Positions 25,015 through 33,745 of a DNA stretch of 37,342 nt are shown one piece after another. A model generated the notes under the pieces. That model searched no databases. It was not told where the DNA came from and worked only from the letters and a program-made list of their open reading frames with translations. Source of the DNA: Sphingobacteriales bacterium. Lineage in GTDB: Bacteria > Bacteroidota > Bacteroidia > Chitinophagales > JADJOU01. Location: assembly GCA_021297855.1 (NCBI GenBank), contig JAJTHM010000064.1, positions 1 to 37,342 on the forward strand, read 5' to 3'. The position numbers and the translations under genes are program-made. How positions within the stretch are numbered: position 1 is the stretch's first letter; each line of letters starts with the position of its first letter.

Positions 25015-25966
25015 TTTTAGCAATCAGAATGAAGTAAAATGGTGCCCCGGATGTGGGGATCACGCCATTCTGAAGCATTTTCAATCTGCTCTAGCCAAGT
25101 CAGGGATTACGCCAGAAGAAACCGTGGTCGTATCCGGAATTGGCTGTGCTTCTCGACTTCCATATTATATGAATACGTATGGTTTTCATACCATTCACGG
25201 GCGGGCTATGCCTATAGCCACAGGAATCAAACTCGCCAAGCCAGCTGCGAATGTCTGGGTAATAACCGGTGATGGAGATGCCTTGTCTATTGGGGGAAAC
25301 CATTATCTTCACCTGTTCCGTCGAGATATTGATTTGAGTATATTATTATTCAATAATCATATCTACGGGTTGACCAAAGGGCAGTATTCTCCAACTTCAG
25401 AGTTAGGACAGTTTTCTAAATCCTCTCCTTCTGGCAATGAGGAAGTGGCTTTAAATGCACTGAATCTAGCTTTGAATACGGGTGCGGGATTCGTCTGTAG
25501 AACGTTTGACCGCGATGCCGCTTTCATTCAGTCATATATGGTCGAAGCCCAGGCCCATAGAGGTGCAGCTTTAATAGAAATTTTGCAAAATTGCCCCATA
25601 TTCAATGATGGAGTATTCGATGCCGTGATTGAAAAAAAGAATCAGGCAGAAAAAATCATCCGTTTACAGCACGGAGAGCCTATTCTATTTGGTGAAAACA
25701 AGGAATGGACCCTAATAGTCGAGGATTTTGAAGTAAAAAAAGCGCTAGCTTCTAGTATTCCAGAATCTCAATGGTGGATTCATGATGAATTGTCAAAATC
25801 AAAGGCTCATTTCTTGAGTCAACTGGGACATGGAGCCTATTTTGATATGCCTGTAGCTATGGGAGTTATATACCGCAAGTCTCAGAATAAGGCTGAAAAG
25901 AAGTATTCTGACTATAATTCCACCTTAGAACGGCTCATAAATCAAGGGAAAATCAAAGAAATGTAA
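24974..25966 (+). CDS. korB: 2-oxoacid:ferredoxin oxidoreductase, beta subunit (KorB-type)
   Basis: A 330-aa ThDP-binding beta subunit of a 2-oxoglutarate/2-oxoacid:ferredoxin oxidoreductase, which forms acyl-CoA, CO2 and reduced ferredoxin with an alpha/gamma subunit. It shows WCPGCGDHAIL (Cys24, Cys27), SGIGCASR (Cys58) and LQNCPIFNDGVFDAV for iron-sulfur binding. TGDGDALSIGGNHYLHLFRR (99-118) and NNHIYGLTKGQYSPTS bind ThDP/Mg. The length is usual. An in-frame ATG at 24992 (MTSLTARDF) is an equally plausible start, since KorB proteins often begin M-x-x-LTAKDF. The alpha subunit gene, normally just upstream, is absent here; its place is taken by the lipoprotein gene, which it overlaps. Confidence 0.9.
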   Translation: MTSPVDMTSLTARDFSNQNEVKWCPGCGDHAILKHFQSALAKSGITPEETVVVSGIGCASRLPYYMNTYGFHTIHGRAMPIATGIKLAKPAANVWVITGDGDALSIGGNHYLHLFRRDIDLSILLFNNHIYGLTKGQYSPTSELGQFSKSSPSGNEEVALNALNLALNTGAGFVCRTFDRDAAFIQSYMVEAQAHRGAALIEILQNCPIFNDGVFDAVIEKKNQAEKIIRLQHGEPILFGENKEWTLIVEDFEVKKALASSIPESQWWIHDELSKSKAHFLSQLGHGAYFDMPVAMGVIYRKSQNKAEKKYSDYNSTLERLINQGKIKEM

Positions 25967-25995
25967 AAAAAAACTAGCTATTTTTAAAAAAACTA

Positions 25996-26003
25996 TAACT
26001 TTG
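25996..26003 (+). promoter_or_regulatory. -7 box (TAACTTTG) of the OmpA/TSP3 gene
   Basis: Exact TAnnTTTG match 28 bases before the ATG at 26031. It overlaps an in-frame upstream TTG (26001) and so rules that start out. Confidence 0.5.
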
Positions 26004-26030
26004 TGCTCGTCGAAAAAAATCTATATTTAT

Positions 26031-27707
26031 ATGAATAAAAATGTATTGCTTTTAGTTCTTGTTTTCATAGGCTTATCCATAAGCGCACAAGAGAAAAAAA
26101 CAGAAACTACTGCACCGGTAGAAGCAGCTCCAGCGCCAAAGAAGAAGATGGCATCCTCTAATTCCAATTCAAATCCATGGGAAGTGGGTATTTCTGGTGG
26201 TTTGAATTATGTATGGGGCGATGTAAGCTCTCGAGTAAAATTAGATCTTAATAATTCTACTTTCGGACTTCACATTAGAAAAGCGCTTTCTAATAGTTTT
26301 TCATGGAGATGGCAGTATAACTATGGTACAGCTACCATGGCTAGCTTTAGACCACACTTTACAGCTGTTCCTAATGGTTGGTCCACCAATCCTAACGTGA
26401 ATACTTGGTTCGTTTCGTCTCAAATGTACTCTCACTCCTTGTCTTGGGATCAGGTTTTGACTATAGGTAATGGCGGAATGAAAAAAATGAATCCAAAATG
26501 GACGGTAGATCTTTTTGTAGGTCCTGCAATTTTTGCATATAGAACGAAGCTAGATCGAAGAGATAACAACAATAATGAATATAACTGGGCTGCCTTAGAA
26601 AATATTTATAATGCCAATATTTCGTCTAGTTCTGTGACTGGTGACCAAAGAGCCAAAAGATTGGTGAGCGAGGCTATGGATAATACCATGGATGGCAAAT
26701 ATGAAACTGTCGGGAATAACAATGGTGATAAAGCAAATATGGGTGGCTTTGTTATTGTACCTGCTGCAGCATTTGGAGGTAGCATTAATAGAAAACTAAC
26801 AAACAGATTTAGCGCTTCCTTAGAGCATAGAATGTTTTACGTATTTGATGATTATCTAGATGGGGAGCGTTTTGCTAACTTTTCTACGAATGCTTCGTAC
26901 AGTCAAATGAATGATATCGTTCATCAGACGACATTGAAGTTGAACTACAACATAGGCAAAGGAACTCAAGCTCCATTGTATTGGAGAAATCCGAATGAAG
27001 AGCTTCAGAAAAAGCTAGCTGAAATGAATCCGAGAAAAGAAATCAACGCAGCTTTTGCGGATGATGACGGAGATGGCGTTCCTAATATATTAGATCAAGA
27101 GCCTGCTTCTAGAGAAGGATGTCCTGTAGATACAAAAGGAGTCATGCTAGATAGTGACAAGGATGGATTAGTAGATTGTGATGATAAAGAGCCTTATTCT
27201 CCAGCTGGGTATCCGGTAGATAACCAAGGTGTGGCTAAAGTTCCACCTCCAGCATGTTGTGCTGAGCTAGAAAAGAAAGCAGTGCAGCCTGTCAAGCCAG
27301 CGGCAAAACCAGCAGGTGACTGTGTTGAGACCACATTGCCATCTATTACTTTTGAAAAAGATAAGTATGGTATGAGTTCAAATAATGCTGTTGCTCTTCA
27401 AAGTATAGGCGAGAGAATGCAGAAATGTCCAGATATGAAATTGGTAGTCAATGGCATCAATGATAAAAATAATAAAAATGGAAAGTACAATGAGCAATTA
27501 TCTTATAACAGAGCTATGGAAGTTACAAGTTATTTGGAAGAGCGTTTTGGTGTCTCTAGAGATAGATTTATCGTTCGATATAATTTGGAAGGAACAGGAG
27601 ATCAAGATGCTGATAGAGCAGTTATGTTCAGAAATGCTCAGGAAGGAGAGTCAGGTGCTAGTAACCCACCTTCACCACATCCAGGTTTGAAAGCTGGTAA
27701 GAAGTAA
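26031..27707 (+). CDS. OmpA-family outer membrane protein with thrombospondin type 3 repeats
   Basis: A 558-aa envelope protein. It has a signal peptide (MNKNVLLLVLVFIGLSISAQ), then an Ala/Pro/Lys linker and a beta-barrel region of ~300 residues (WEVGISGGLNYVWGDVSS…; YVFDDYLDGERFANF). Two Asp-rich TSP3-type calcium-binding repeats follow (DDDGDGVPNILDQEP, DSDKDGLVDCDDKEP), then a Pro/Lys/Ala linker with CC and a C-terminal OmpA-like domain (SITFEKDKYGMSSNNAVALQSIGERM…LSYNRAMEVTSYLEERFGV). The OmpA domain is somewhat divergent, since NGINDKN stands where GHTD is usual, so peptidoglycan binding is less sure. The start at 26031 is fixed by the promoter box upstream. It is a single gene closed by a strong terminator. 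Confidence 0.88.
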   Translation: MNKNVLLLVLVFIGLSISAQEKKTETTAPVEAAPAPKKKMASSNSNSNPWEVGISGGLNYVWGDVSSRVKLDLNNSTFGLHIRKALSNSFSWRWQYNYGTATMASFRPHFTAVPNGWSTNPNVNTWFVSSQMYSHSLSWDQVLTIGNGGMKKMNPKWTVDLFVGPAIFAYRTKLDRRDNNNNEYNWAALENIYNANISSSSVTGDQRAKRLVSEAMDNTMDGKYETVGNNNGDKANMGGFVIVPAAAFGGSINRKLTNRFSASLEHRMFYVFDDYLDGERFANFSTNASYSQMNDIVHQTTLKLNYNIGKGTQAPLYWRNPNEELQKKLAEMNPRKEINAAFADDDGDGVPNILDQEPASREGCPVDTKGVMLDSDKDGLVDCDDKEPYSPAGYPVDNQGVAKVPPPACCAELEKKAVQPVKPAAKPAGDCVETTLPSITFEKDKYGMSSNNAVALQSIGERMQKCPDMKLVVNGINDKNNKNGKYNEQLSYNRAMEVTSYLEERFGVSRDRFIVRYNLEGTGDQDADRAVMFRNAQEGESGASNPPSPHPGLKAGKK

Positions 27708-27733
27708 TTAATAGCTTTTAATTATAATTTTTA

Positions 27734-27767
27734 AATAGCTCCGAACAATTCGGAGCTATTTTTTTTA
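27734..27767 (+). terminator. Terminator of the OmpA/TSP3 gene
   Basis: Perfect 12-bp stem AATAGCTCCGAA (27734-27745), loop CAA, TTCGGAGCTATT (27749-27760), then a T run to 27766. Confidence 0.93.
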
Positions 27768-27774
27768 TTCACCC

Positions 27775-27782
27775 TATTTTTG
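27775..27782 (+). promoter_or_regulatory. -7 box (TATTTTTG) immediately upstream of metG
   Basis: Exact TAnnTTTG match ending only seven bases before the metG ATG at 27790. It predicts a leaderless or nearly leaderless transcript. No clear -33 TTG is seen at the right distance, so chance occurrence in a T-rich stretch is possible. Confidence 0.35.
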
Positions 27783-27789
27783 CTAATGA

Positions 27790-29826
27790 ATGAAGGAAAT
27801 AAAAAGATATACCGTTACAGCTGCTTTGCCCTATGTTAATGGTCCAAAGCATATTGGTCATTTAGCTGGAGCCTATCTGCCAGCAGATATCTATGCACGT
27901 TATCTCAGATTACAAAAAAGAGATGTGGTGTTTATCTGTGGGAGCGACGAATTGGGAACAGCTATAACTATGCAGGCTCTGAAGGAAAAAGTCACCCCAA
28001 GAGAATTGGTAGACAAGTACCATGTCCTATCAAAAGAATGTTTTTCTAAACTAGGTATTTCTTTTGATATTTATTACAGAACGACAGAGAAATTGCATTT
28101 TGAAACTGCACAGAATTTCTTCTTAGATTTTTATAAAAAGGGACTCTTTGAAGAGCGGATTTCCGAACAGTATTACGACGAAGAAACGAAAAACTTTTTA
28201 GCGGACAGATATATCCAAGGAACTTGTCCCAACTGTAGTAGTGAAAGAGCTTTTGGAGATCAATGTGAAAGTTGTGGTAAATCGCTAGACCCAACAGATT
28301 TAATTAATCCAATTTCCGTTGTGACAGGAAATAAACCCGTATTTAGAGAAACAAAAAATTGGTATTTCAAATTAGGCGATTATGAAAATTGGCTCAAAGA
28401 ATGGCTTGTAGATGGGAAGAAAGGACAATGGAAAGCCAATACCTATGGACAAGCAAAAAGCTGGATAGATGCAGGGCTCCAGGCTCGGTCTATGACTCGA
28501 GATGGCGATTGGGGGGTCCCAGTACCTCTTGACAATGCGAAGGGAAAAATATTGTATGTATGGTTTGATGCACCGATAGGTTATATTTCAGCGACCAAGC
28601 AATGGGCATTGGATAATAAAAAAAATTGGGAGCCTTATTGGAAAAGTCAGGATACCAAGTTAGTTCACTTTGTGGGTAAAGATAACATTGTTTTTCATTG
28701 TATTATTTTCCCAATCATGCTCAAGGCTTCTGGCGATTATATTTTGCCTGAAGATGTTCCAGCCAATGAGTTTCTAAACCTTGAGGGTCAGAAAATGAGT
28801 ACGAGCCGACGATGGAGTTTGGAGATGTTTGAATATCTGGAAGCCCTCCCAGATAAAGTAGATGAACTGCGCTATGCGTTGATTTCAAATTTGCCAGAAA
28901 ATAAGGATGCAGACTTCTCATGGAAAGATTATCAACTTAAAGTAAACTCCGAATTAGTTGCTATCATCGGTAATTTGGTGAATCGAATTTTTGTTCTCAC
29001 GCATAAATTTTATGATGGGAAAGTTCCTCAGGCATCAGATTGCAGTGAACTTAAAGAGTTTATACTGGAAAGAAAGGATAAGGTCGCTTCGGCGATTGAA
29101 AACTACTCTTTTCGTGAAGCGCTTGTAGAGGTTTTTTTATTGGCGCGCCATGGAAATAAAATACTCACGGAGAAGGAACCATGGAAAGTTGTAAAAAATG
29201 ACCCCAAAGAGGCTGGAATCGTCTTGTATGATTGTTTTCAAATCATCGCAAATTTCGCCATCTTAATAGAACCGTTTCTACCCAAAACGGCCAGAATACT
29301 CTGGGATAAGTTGAATATGACAGGAGAAATGAGTTGGGAGAGAATTGGAGAAACGAATCTAGTACCAGCAGGTCAAGAGGTTCAGGAATCCTTTTACTTA
29401 TTTTCAAAAATGGAAGATGAGGTGATACAAAAACAAATAGATTATTTATATCAAAAAACACACAAGGATATGCCAGAGGAAGCGCAGGTGGAAGTCAAAG
29501 AAAACCTAATTAGTTTTGATGATTTTTCAAAAATGGAAATAAAAATTGGAACTATTCTTGCAGCCGAAAGAGTCGAGGGTACTGATAAACTGATGAAACT
29601 CTCCGTCGATTTAGGAAGCGAAGTGCGAACTATTGTATCTGGAATCGCTCATGTGTTTAGTGTCGACGAGGTGGTAAATAAACGAGTGCAAGTGTTGGCT
29701 AATTTGGCCCCACGAAAAATAAAAGGTATCGAAAGCAAGGGTATGATTCTCTTCGCTGATCACGGAGAAGGACTGGCATTTGTCTCTCCAGTAGGCGATG
29801 TGCCGAATGGCGCAGGAGTGAAGTAA
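27790..29826 (+). CDS. metG: Methionine--tRNA ligase with C-terminal tRNA-binding domain
   Basis: A 678-aa class I aminoacyl-tRNA synthetase charging tRNA-Met. HIGH is at 21-24 (KHIGHLAGAY). The zinc-binding knuckle has Cys146, Cys149, Cys159 and Cys162 (CPNC…CESC), and the KMSKS loop appears as KMSTS at 335-339. An anticodon-binding helical domain follows. The last ~110 residues (from about 570, FSKMEIKIGTILAAERVEGTDKL…LAPRKIKGIESKGMILFA) are the EMAPII/Trbp111-type tRNA-binding domain that gives dimerisation in many bacteria. The length is usual for this two-domain form. The ATG lies seven bases after a -7 box; the upstream ATG at 27786 is out of frame. Confidence 0.98.
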   Translation: MKEIKRYTVTAALPYVNGPKHIGHLAGAYLPADIYARYLRLQKRDVVFICGSDELGTAITMQALKEKVTPRELVDKYHVLSKECFSKLGISFDIYYRTTEKLHFETAQNFFLDFYKKGLFEERISEQYYDEETKNFLADRYIQGTCPNCSSERAFGDQCESCGKSLDPTDLINPISVVTGNKPVFRETKNWYFKLGDYENWLKEWLVDGKKGQWKANTYGQAKSWIDAGLQARSMTRDGDWGVPVPLDNAKGKILYVWFDAPIGYISATKQWALDNKKNWEPYWKSQDTKLVHFVGKDNIVFHCIIFPIMLKASGDYILPEDVPANEFLNLEGQKMSTSRRWSLEMFEYLEALPDKVDELRYALISNLPENKDADFSWKDYQLKVNSELVAIIGNLVNRIFVLTHKFYDGKVPQASDCSELKEFILERKDKVASAIENYSFREALVEVFLLARHGNKILTEKEPWKVVKNDPKEAGIVLYDCFQIIANFAILIEPFLPKTARILWDKLNMTGEMSWERIGETNLVPAGQEVQESFYLFSKMEDEVIQKQIDYLYQKTHKDMPEEAQVEVKENLISFDDFSKMEIKIGTILAAERVEGTDKLMKLSVDLGSEVRTIVSGIAHVFSVDEVVNKRVQVLANLAPRKIKGIESKGMILFADHGEGLAFVSPVGDVPNGAGVK

Positions 29827-30096
29827 TGCATTTTATAATTTGGCGATGAATCAATTTGAAAATTTCGCATTTGAACTTGCTTTGGCTTGCCGAGCATAAT
29901 CATTTATTTAGATTGGTAATAACCCTATCTCGAAACATATTTTAATATAATTTGGCAGTATTTGACATAGTTCTGGCGTGGATTCTTAGTTATTTATTTT
30001 ACCTTCGTATTGCTTTTCTGAAATATAGATGAACTTAACTCGTTATGTATCTCGTGAAAGTAAATAAGTAAAACCGAAAAGAATACAATTAAAGAC

Positions 30097-32868
30097 ATGA
30101 CTAAAACAAAATTTACATTTTTTATACTGATGCTTCTTGGGGGGGAGATTTTCAGTCAGTTTACTTATCAGACTTATGTATATGACAATTTGACGAATAA
30201 ACCTATTCAAGGGGCTACATGCATACTATTTAATAAGTCAAACAGAAAAATGCTGGGCTATGCAAGAACGAATGGTCTAGGGGAATTGAAGATAGAAGCG
30301 GATAGCATGAAGGACACCTTAATTGTAAGAATTTTCCATAAAAAATATGTGGATTATAGTTCGGAGATAGTGTACAACAAAGCGGCACGATATAGAGATT
30401 CTGCTGCGTTGATTCCATTAAGTAAAGTGTTACAGACGGTTTTGATTACAGCGAATAAGGCCATTACCATGAATGGAGATACCGTGACCTATATAGCGGA
30501 TAGCTTCAAACTGCCTGCTGGAGCAAGTACGGAAGATTTATTGAAGAGATTGCCAGGAATTCAAATATCCAAAGATGGAACTATCAAGGCTCAGGGGAAG
30601 AAAGTAGAGCGCGTTTTGGTGGATGGCGATGACTTTTTTGGTGAGGATGCATCAGTAGCTACTAAAAATATTGATGCAGCTATGGTAGATAAAGTAGAGG
30701 TCATAGATGCAGCTACACGAAAGTCAGACGCAACAGGATCCGATGAAGATAAAGTGAAAATTATTAATCTAAAACTAAAGGATGATGCCAAAAAAGGATA
30801 TTTTGGTAAAGTGGAACAGGGGTATAGCAATACGAATCGCTATAACAGTGCGGCTATGGCGAATGTATTTAGACAAAATACGAAACTAGCGGGGTTCTTT
30901 GGTGCAGATAATATGCGTGCACGAATGAACTGGCAAGATATGCGCGATATGGGCATAGATAATCAAAGTTGGGTCTATGACGAAGATTTAGATGCATGGA
31001 TAGATAAAGGGGGTGATGGAGGAACAGGAAATACCCTTCAGGTAATCCCGCAGAATATTAAAGCAGGAGGAAACCTCAATCAAAAGTTTAGCGATGGTAG
31101 TGGAGTGCTAAAGGCTAGATTCAATCACAATCAAAGTAATTTTAATGGCGATCAATCGAACAAGAGTTCCTCATTTTTCAACGAAGCCTACCAAGATGTA
31201 GAAAATATAAATTATATCAATGCTAAGAATATAAAAAACTCCGCTTTGGTATCTATAGATAAGACAATAGATACTTTGCAGAAAATTCATGTTGGATTTT
31301 CTGCGAATGTCTCTCAGTACAATGGATTCAATAGAACGAATAATACGATTTACTTCGATTCGGCATTGGTCAATAAGTCTATACGAGAAAATCCTTTTGA
31401 CAATCGAACAGAGTCTTATAGTGTGGTAGGGGAATATGAAAGAAAATTCTCAAAAAAAGGAAGATTATTTGGACTGCAAATAGACTACTCTACCAAGCTC
31501 AATAATGGAGATAGATTTAGTATTATGAATGGCTGGACTTATAAAAATTCTAAAGACTCCACTCAGCAGAGTCAAGATCAGCAGACCCAACTATTAAATA
31601 AGAATAATAACCTTAAGCTATCTGCTAGTTATGTAGAGCCCTTATTTATCAAAGGATTTTATGCCGAATTCGGCTTGAATTATGTTCTAGGTCGAAATAC
31701 CTCCTTCTTCAATACATTTAGTAAAAATGCCTTGACAAATGAATATAGTCAAGCAATCCCAAATCTTAGCAACAACTATTTCTACAATGTGAATGCATGG
31801 AGTGAGCAAATAAAATTAAATTATAAAAGCAAAAAATTTGACTGGTATGTAGGGGCCAAGTTTCATCAGGTTTCTATGAGTCAAGAGCATTTAGATTCGG
31901 GAGAGATTTCATTGGCTAGAGATTTCAATTATATATTGCCATCTGCCAATATTGCCTGGAAGTACAAGCGAAATAGTAGTTTGTCGATAGGATTTCGCAA
32001 AAGCGTAGTGGCGCCAAGAATTAGTCAACTGCAGCCATTTACAGACAATTCCAACCCACAGTATGTTATTACAGGGAATCCGAATTTATCCCCTGTGGAG
32101 AATTACTCATTTAGTTTAAAAAACAACTTTTGGTATCCGATTTCCCAAACGAATCTTTGGGCAAATGTTACATTTAAACATACCGCCAATGATATCGTTG
32201 ATTCGACCATTATCTCTGAAAATGGATCTGTTCAGAATTTTTTCACCCAAGTGGGAGGAAATAACAATATTAATTTCAATGTTTGGTATGGGTTCTTTTT
32301 TAAACCCCTTAAAATACAGATAGATCCAGGATTTTGGATGAGTTTTAACAATCGAAATAATTATTTTAATTCACGACTGATAAGAACGAATACGATTAAT
32401 TCAGGTTTCTATTTGGAAATGAGTAAGAGTATTGATAGTTTATTACAATCTAGTTTATCATTTAATTTAGATTGGAATCAAGCGCGTTCCGATAATCCAA
32501 ATTTTCAAAATACCAACAATATTACCTATTCCATCGGTACAAAACAAGAATTGACCCTACCCTTACAGTTTAAGATTATAGGAGAGTTAGATTTTCAAAT
32601 CTTGCCGAGCAATGCTGCTTTTGCTGAGAATCAAACCTTCACTCTATTCAATGCCAGTCTAGAGAAGAGCTTCTTAAATGAAAATGCTTTGACACTTCGA
32701 TTTTCTGCCTATGATATCCTTGGACAGAATCGATCGGTATGGCGAAATTTTTATCAAAATACGAGAAGTGAAACGATTAACCAAGCACTCACGCGCTATT
32801 TTATGCTGACTGCGGTATATAAATTTAGAAATAAGCGAAAACAAACAAGCAATGAATCAGATTTTTAA
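30097..32868 (+). CDS. Outer membrane beta-barrel protein with carboxypeptidase-regulatory-like domain (TonB-dependent-receptor-like)
   Basis: A 923-aa outer-membrane protein. It has a signal peptide (MTKTKFTFFILMLLGGEIFS) and a CarboxypepD_reg-like Ig domain at about 22-105 (VYDNLTNKPIQGATCILFNK…). A plug-like segment follows at 120-230 (GDTVTYIADSFKLPAGASTEDLLKRLPGIQIS…VLVDGDDFFGED). The remainder is a large beta-barrel of the OMP_b-brl_3 type with many aromatic-ended strands. No TonB box is evident, and the plug is of the type found in barrel proteins paired with GLPGLI-family proteins. The substrate is unknown. It overlaps the next gene by 17 bases in another frame, showing close coupling. 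Confidence 0.88.
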   Translation: MTKTKFTFFILMLLGGEIFSQFTYQTYVYDNLTNKPIQGATCILFNKSNRKMLGYARTNGLGELKIEADSMKDTLIVRIFHKKYVDYSSEIVYNKAARYRDSAALIPLSKVLQTVLITANKAITMNGDTVTYIADSFKLPAGASTEDLLKRLPGIQISKDGTIKAQGKKVERVLVDGDDFFGEDASVATKNIDAAMVDKVEVIDAATRKSDATGSDEDKVKIINLKLKDDAKKGYFGKVEQGYSNTNRYNSAAMANVFRQNTKLAGFFGADNMRARMNWQDMRDMGIDNQSWVYDEDLDAWIDKGGDGGTGNTLQVIPQNIKAGGNLNQKFSDGSGVLKARFNHNQSNFNGDQSNKSSSFFNEAYQDVENINYINAKNIKNSALVSIDKTIDTLQKIHVGFSANVSQYNGFNRTNNTIYFDSALVNKSIRENPFDNRTESYSVVGEYERKFSKKGRLFGLQIDYSTKLNNGDRFSIMNGWTYKNSKDSTQQSQDQQTQLLNKNNNLKLSASYVEPLFIKGFYAEFGLNYVLGRNTSFFNTFSKNALTNEYSQAIPNLSNNYFYNVNAWSEQIKLNYKSKKFDWYVGAKFHQVSMSQEHLDSGEISLARDFNYILPSANIAWKYKRNSSLSIGFRKSVVAPRISQLQPFTDNSNPQYVITGNPNLSPVENYSFSLKNNFWYPISQTNLWANVTFKHTANDIVDSTIISENGSVQNFFTQVGGNNNINFNVWYGFFFKPLKIQIDPGFWMSFNNRNNYFNSRLIRTNTINSGFYLEMSKSIDSLLQSSLSFNLDWNQARSDNPNFQNTNNITYSIGTKQELTLPLQFKIIGELDFQILPSNAAFAENQTFTLFNASLEKSFLNENALTLRFSAYDILGQNRSVWRNFYQNTRSETINQALTRYFMLTAVYKFRNKRKQTSNESDF

Positions 32869-33574
32869 ATCCGTATTACTAGGGCTATTTCTTTTAACTG
32901 GACTATATGGTCAGGCTCAGTTTATCAAGAACTATACGGTGACCTACGAGAAAAAAATCAATATGGCTAAGTTATCCAAATGGTGGCGCAGTAGCGACAA
33001 AGAGGGTAAATTTTGGAAAGACAACTTCACCTTAAAAACGAATTCTATCTATTCGAGCTACGAGCGCGTAGAAAAAGATATCACCGAAGAATCCAACTGG
33101 GTGTGGGGACATGTATCCTATAGTCAAACGTTTATGGATATCGCCAATGGCAAGCAAACTAGTCAGAAAGAGGTGAGTGAAAAAACATTTCTCGTGCAGG
33201 ATTCTATTCCAAAACTACAATGGCATATCCACGATGAAGTGCGAATGATAGCAGGCTATTCCTGCCGAAAAGCGATGGCTAAGTTTAAAGATAGTGTAGT
33301 CATTGTGGCTTATTTCACGGAGCAACTCTATGCTCCCATAGGTCCTGAATCCGTCACCGGTTTGCCCGGCACTATTCTAGGTATGGTCATTCCTATGTTT
33401 GAAACTACTTGGTTAGCTACCTCCGTGGTATCTCATGAAACCAATCCACTTGTTACGATTCCCGCTCCCAAAAAAGGGGATAAAACCGACCTCAAAGCAT
33501 TAGAAGATATACTTAAGAGAACCTATAAGGATTACGATAATGCGTATAAGCTAGTGTTAAGGATATTGTTGTAA
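32852..33574 (+). CDS. GLPGLI family protein
   Basis: A 240-aa secreted protein with signal peptide (MNQIFKSVLLGLFLLTGLYGQAQ) and the family hallmark GLPGTILGM near residue 170 (canonical GLPGLI). Features common to the family are present: the N-terminal NYTVTYEKKI strand, the W-x-I segment before IAGYSCRKAMAKF (a conserved Cys) and VVIVAYFTEQLYAPIGPESVTG. Members are periplasmic proteins of unknown role, usually encoded beside a TonB-receptor-like barrel, as here. The start overlaps the barrel gene by 17 bases, so the two are probably translated together. The downstream 171 bases carry no gene. Confidence 0.9.
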   Translation: MNQIFKSVLLGLFLLTGLYGQAQFIKNYTVTYEKKINMAKLSKWWRSSDKEGKFWKDNFTLKTNSIYSSYERVEKDITEESNWVWGHVSYSQTFMDIANGKQTSQKEVSEKTFLVQDSIPKLQWHIHDEVRMIAGYSCRKAMAKFKDSVVIVAYFTEQLYAPIGPESVTGLPGTILGMVIPMFETTWLATSVVSHETNPLVTIPAPKKGDKTDLKALEDILKRTYKDYDNAYKLVLRILL

Positions 33575-33745
33575 GCATCCGTAGACTTGATAATATTTTA
33601 TAGATATTTTCAGATTTGTAGATTGACCGTTCTAACCAATATTCAATATGCGGAACTTGTTTAACTCTTAATGTAATAAAACCCCTACCTAGCTACTTAG
33701 AGCTAATACTAGAAACTGCAATGCAATGACCATAAGGGGCTACTT

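Noticed and set aside
29827-30096. Promoter or small gene in the gap after metG
   Set aside because: Only a TACCTTCG near-match to the -7 box near 30000 without a -33 partner; no ORF with coding character.
33650-33745. Long-loop hairpin between the GLPGLI gene and the T9SS gene as a terminator
   Set aside because: CCCCT/AGGGG arms are about 55 bases apart with only weak inner pairing; not convincing.
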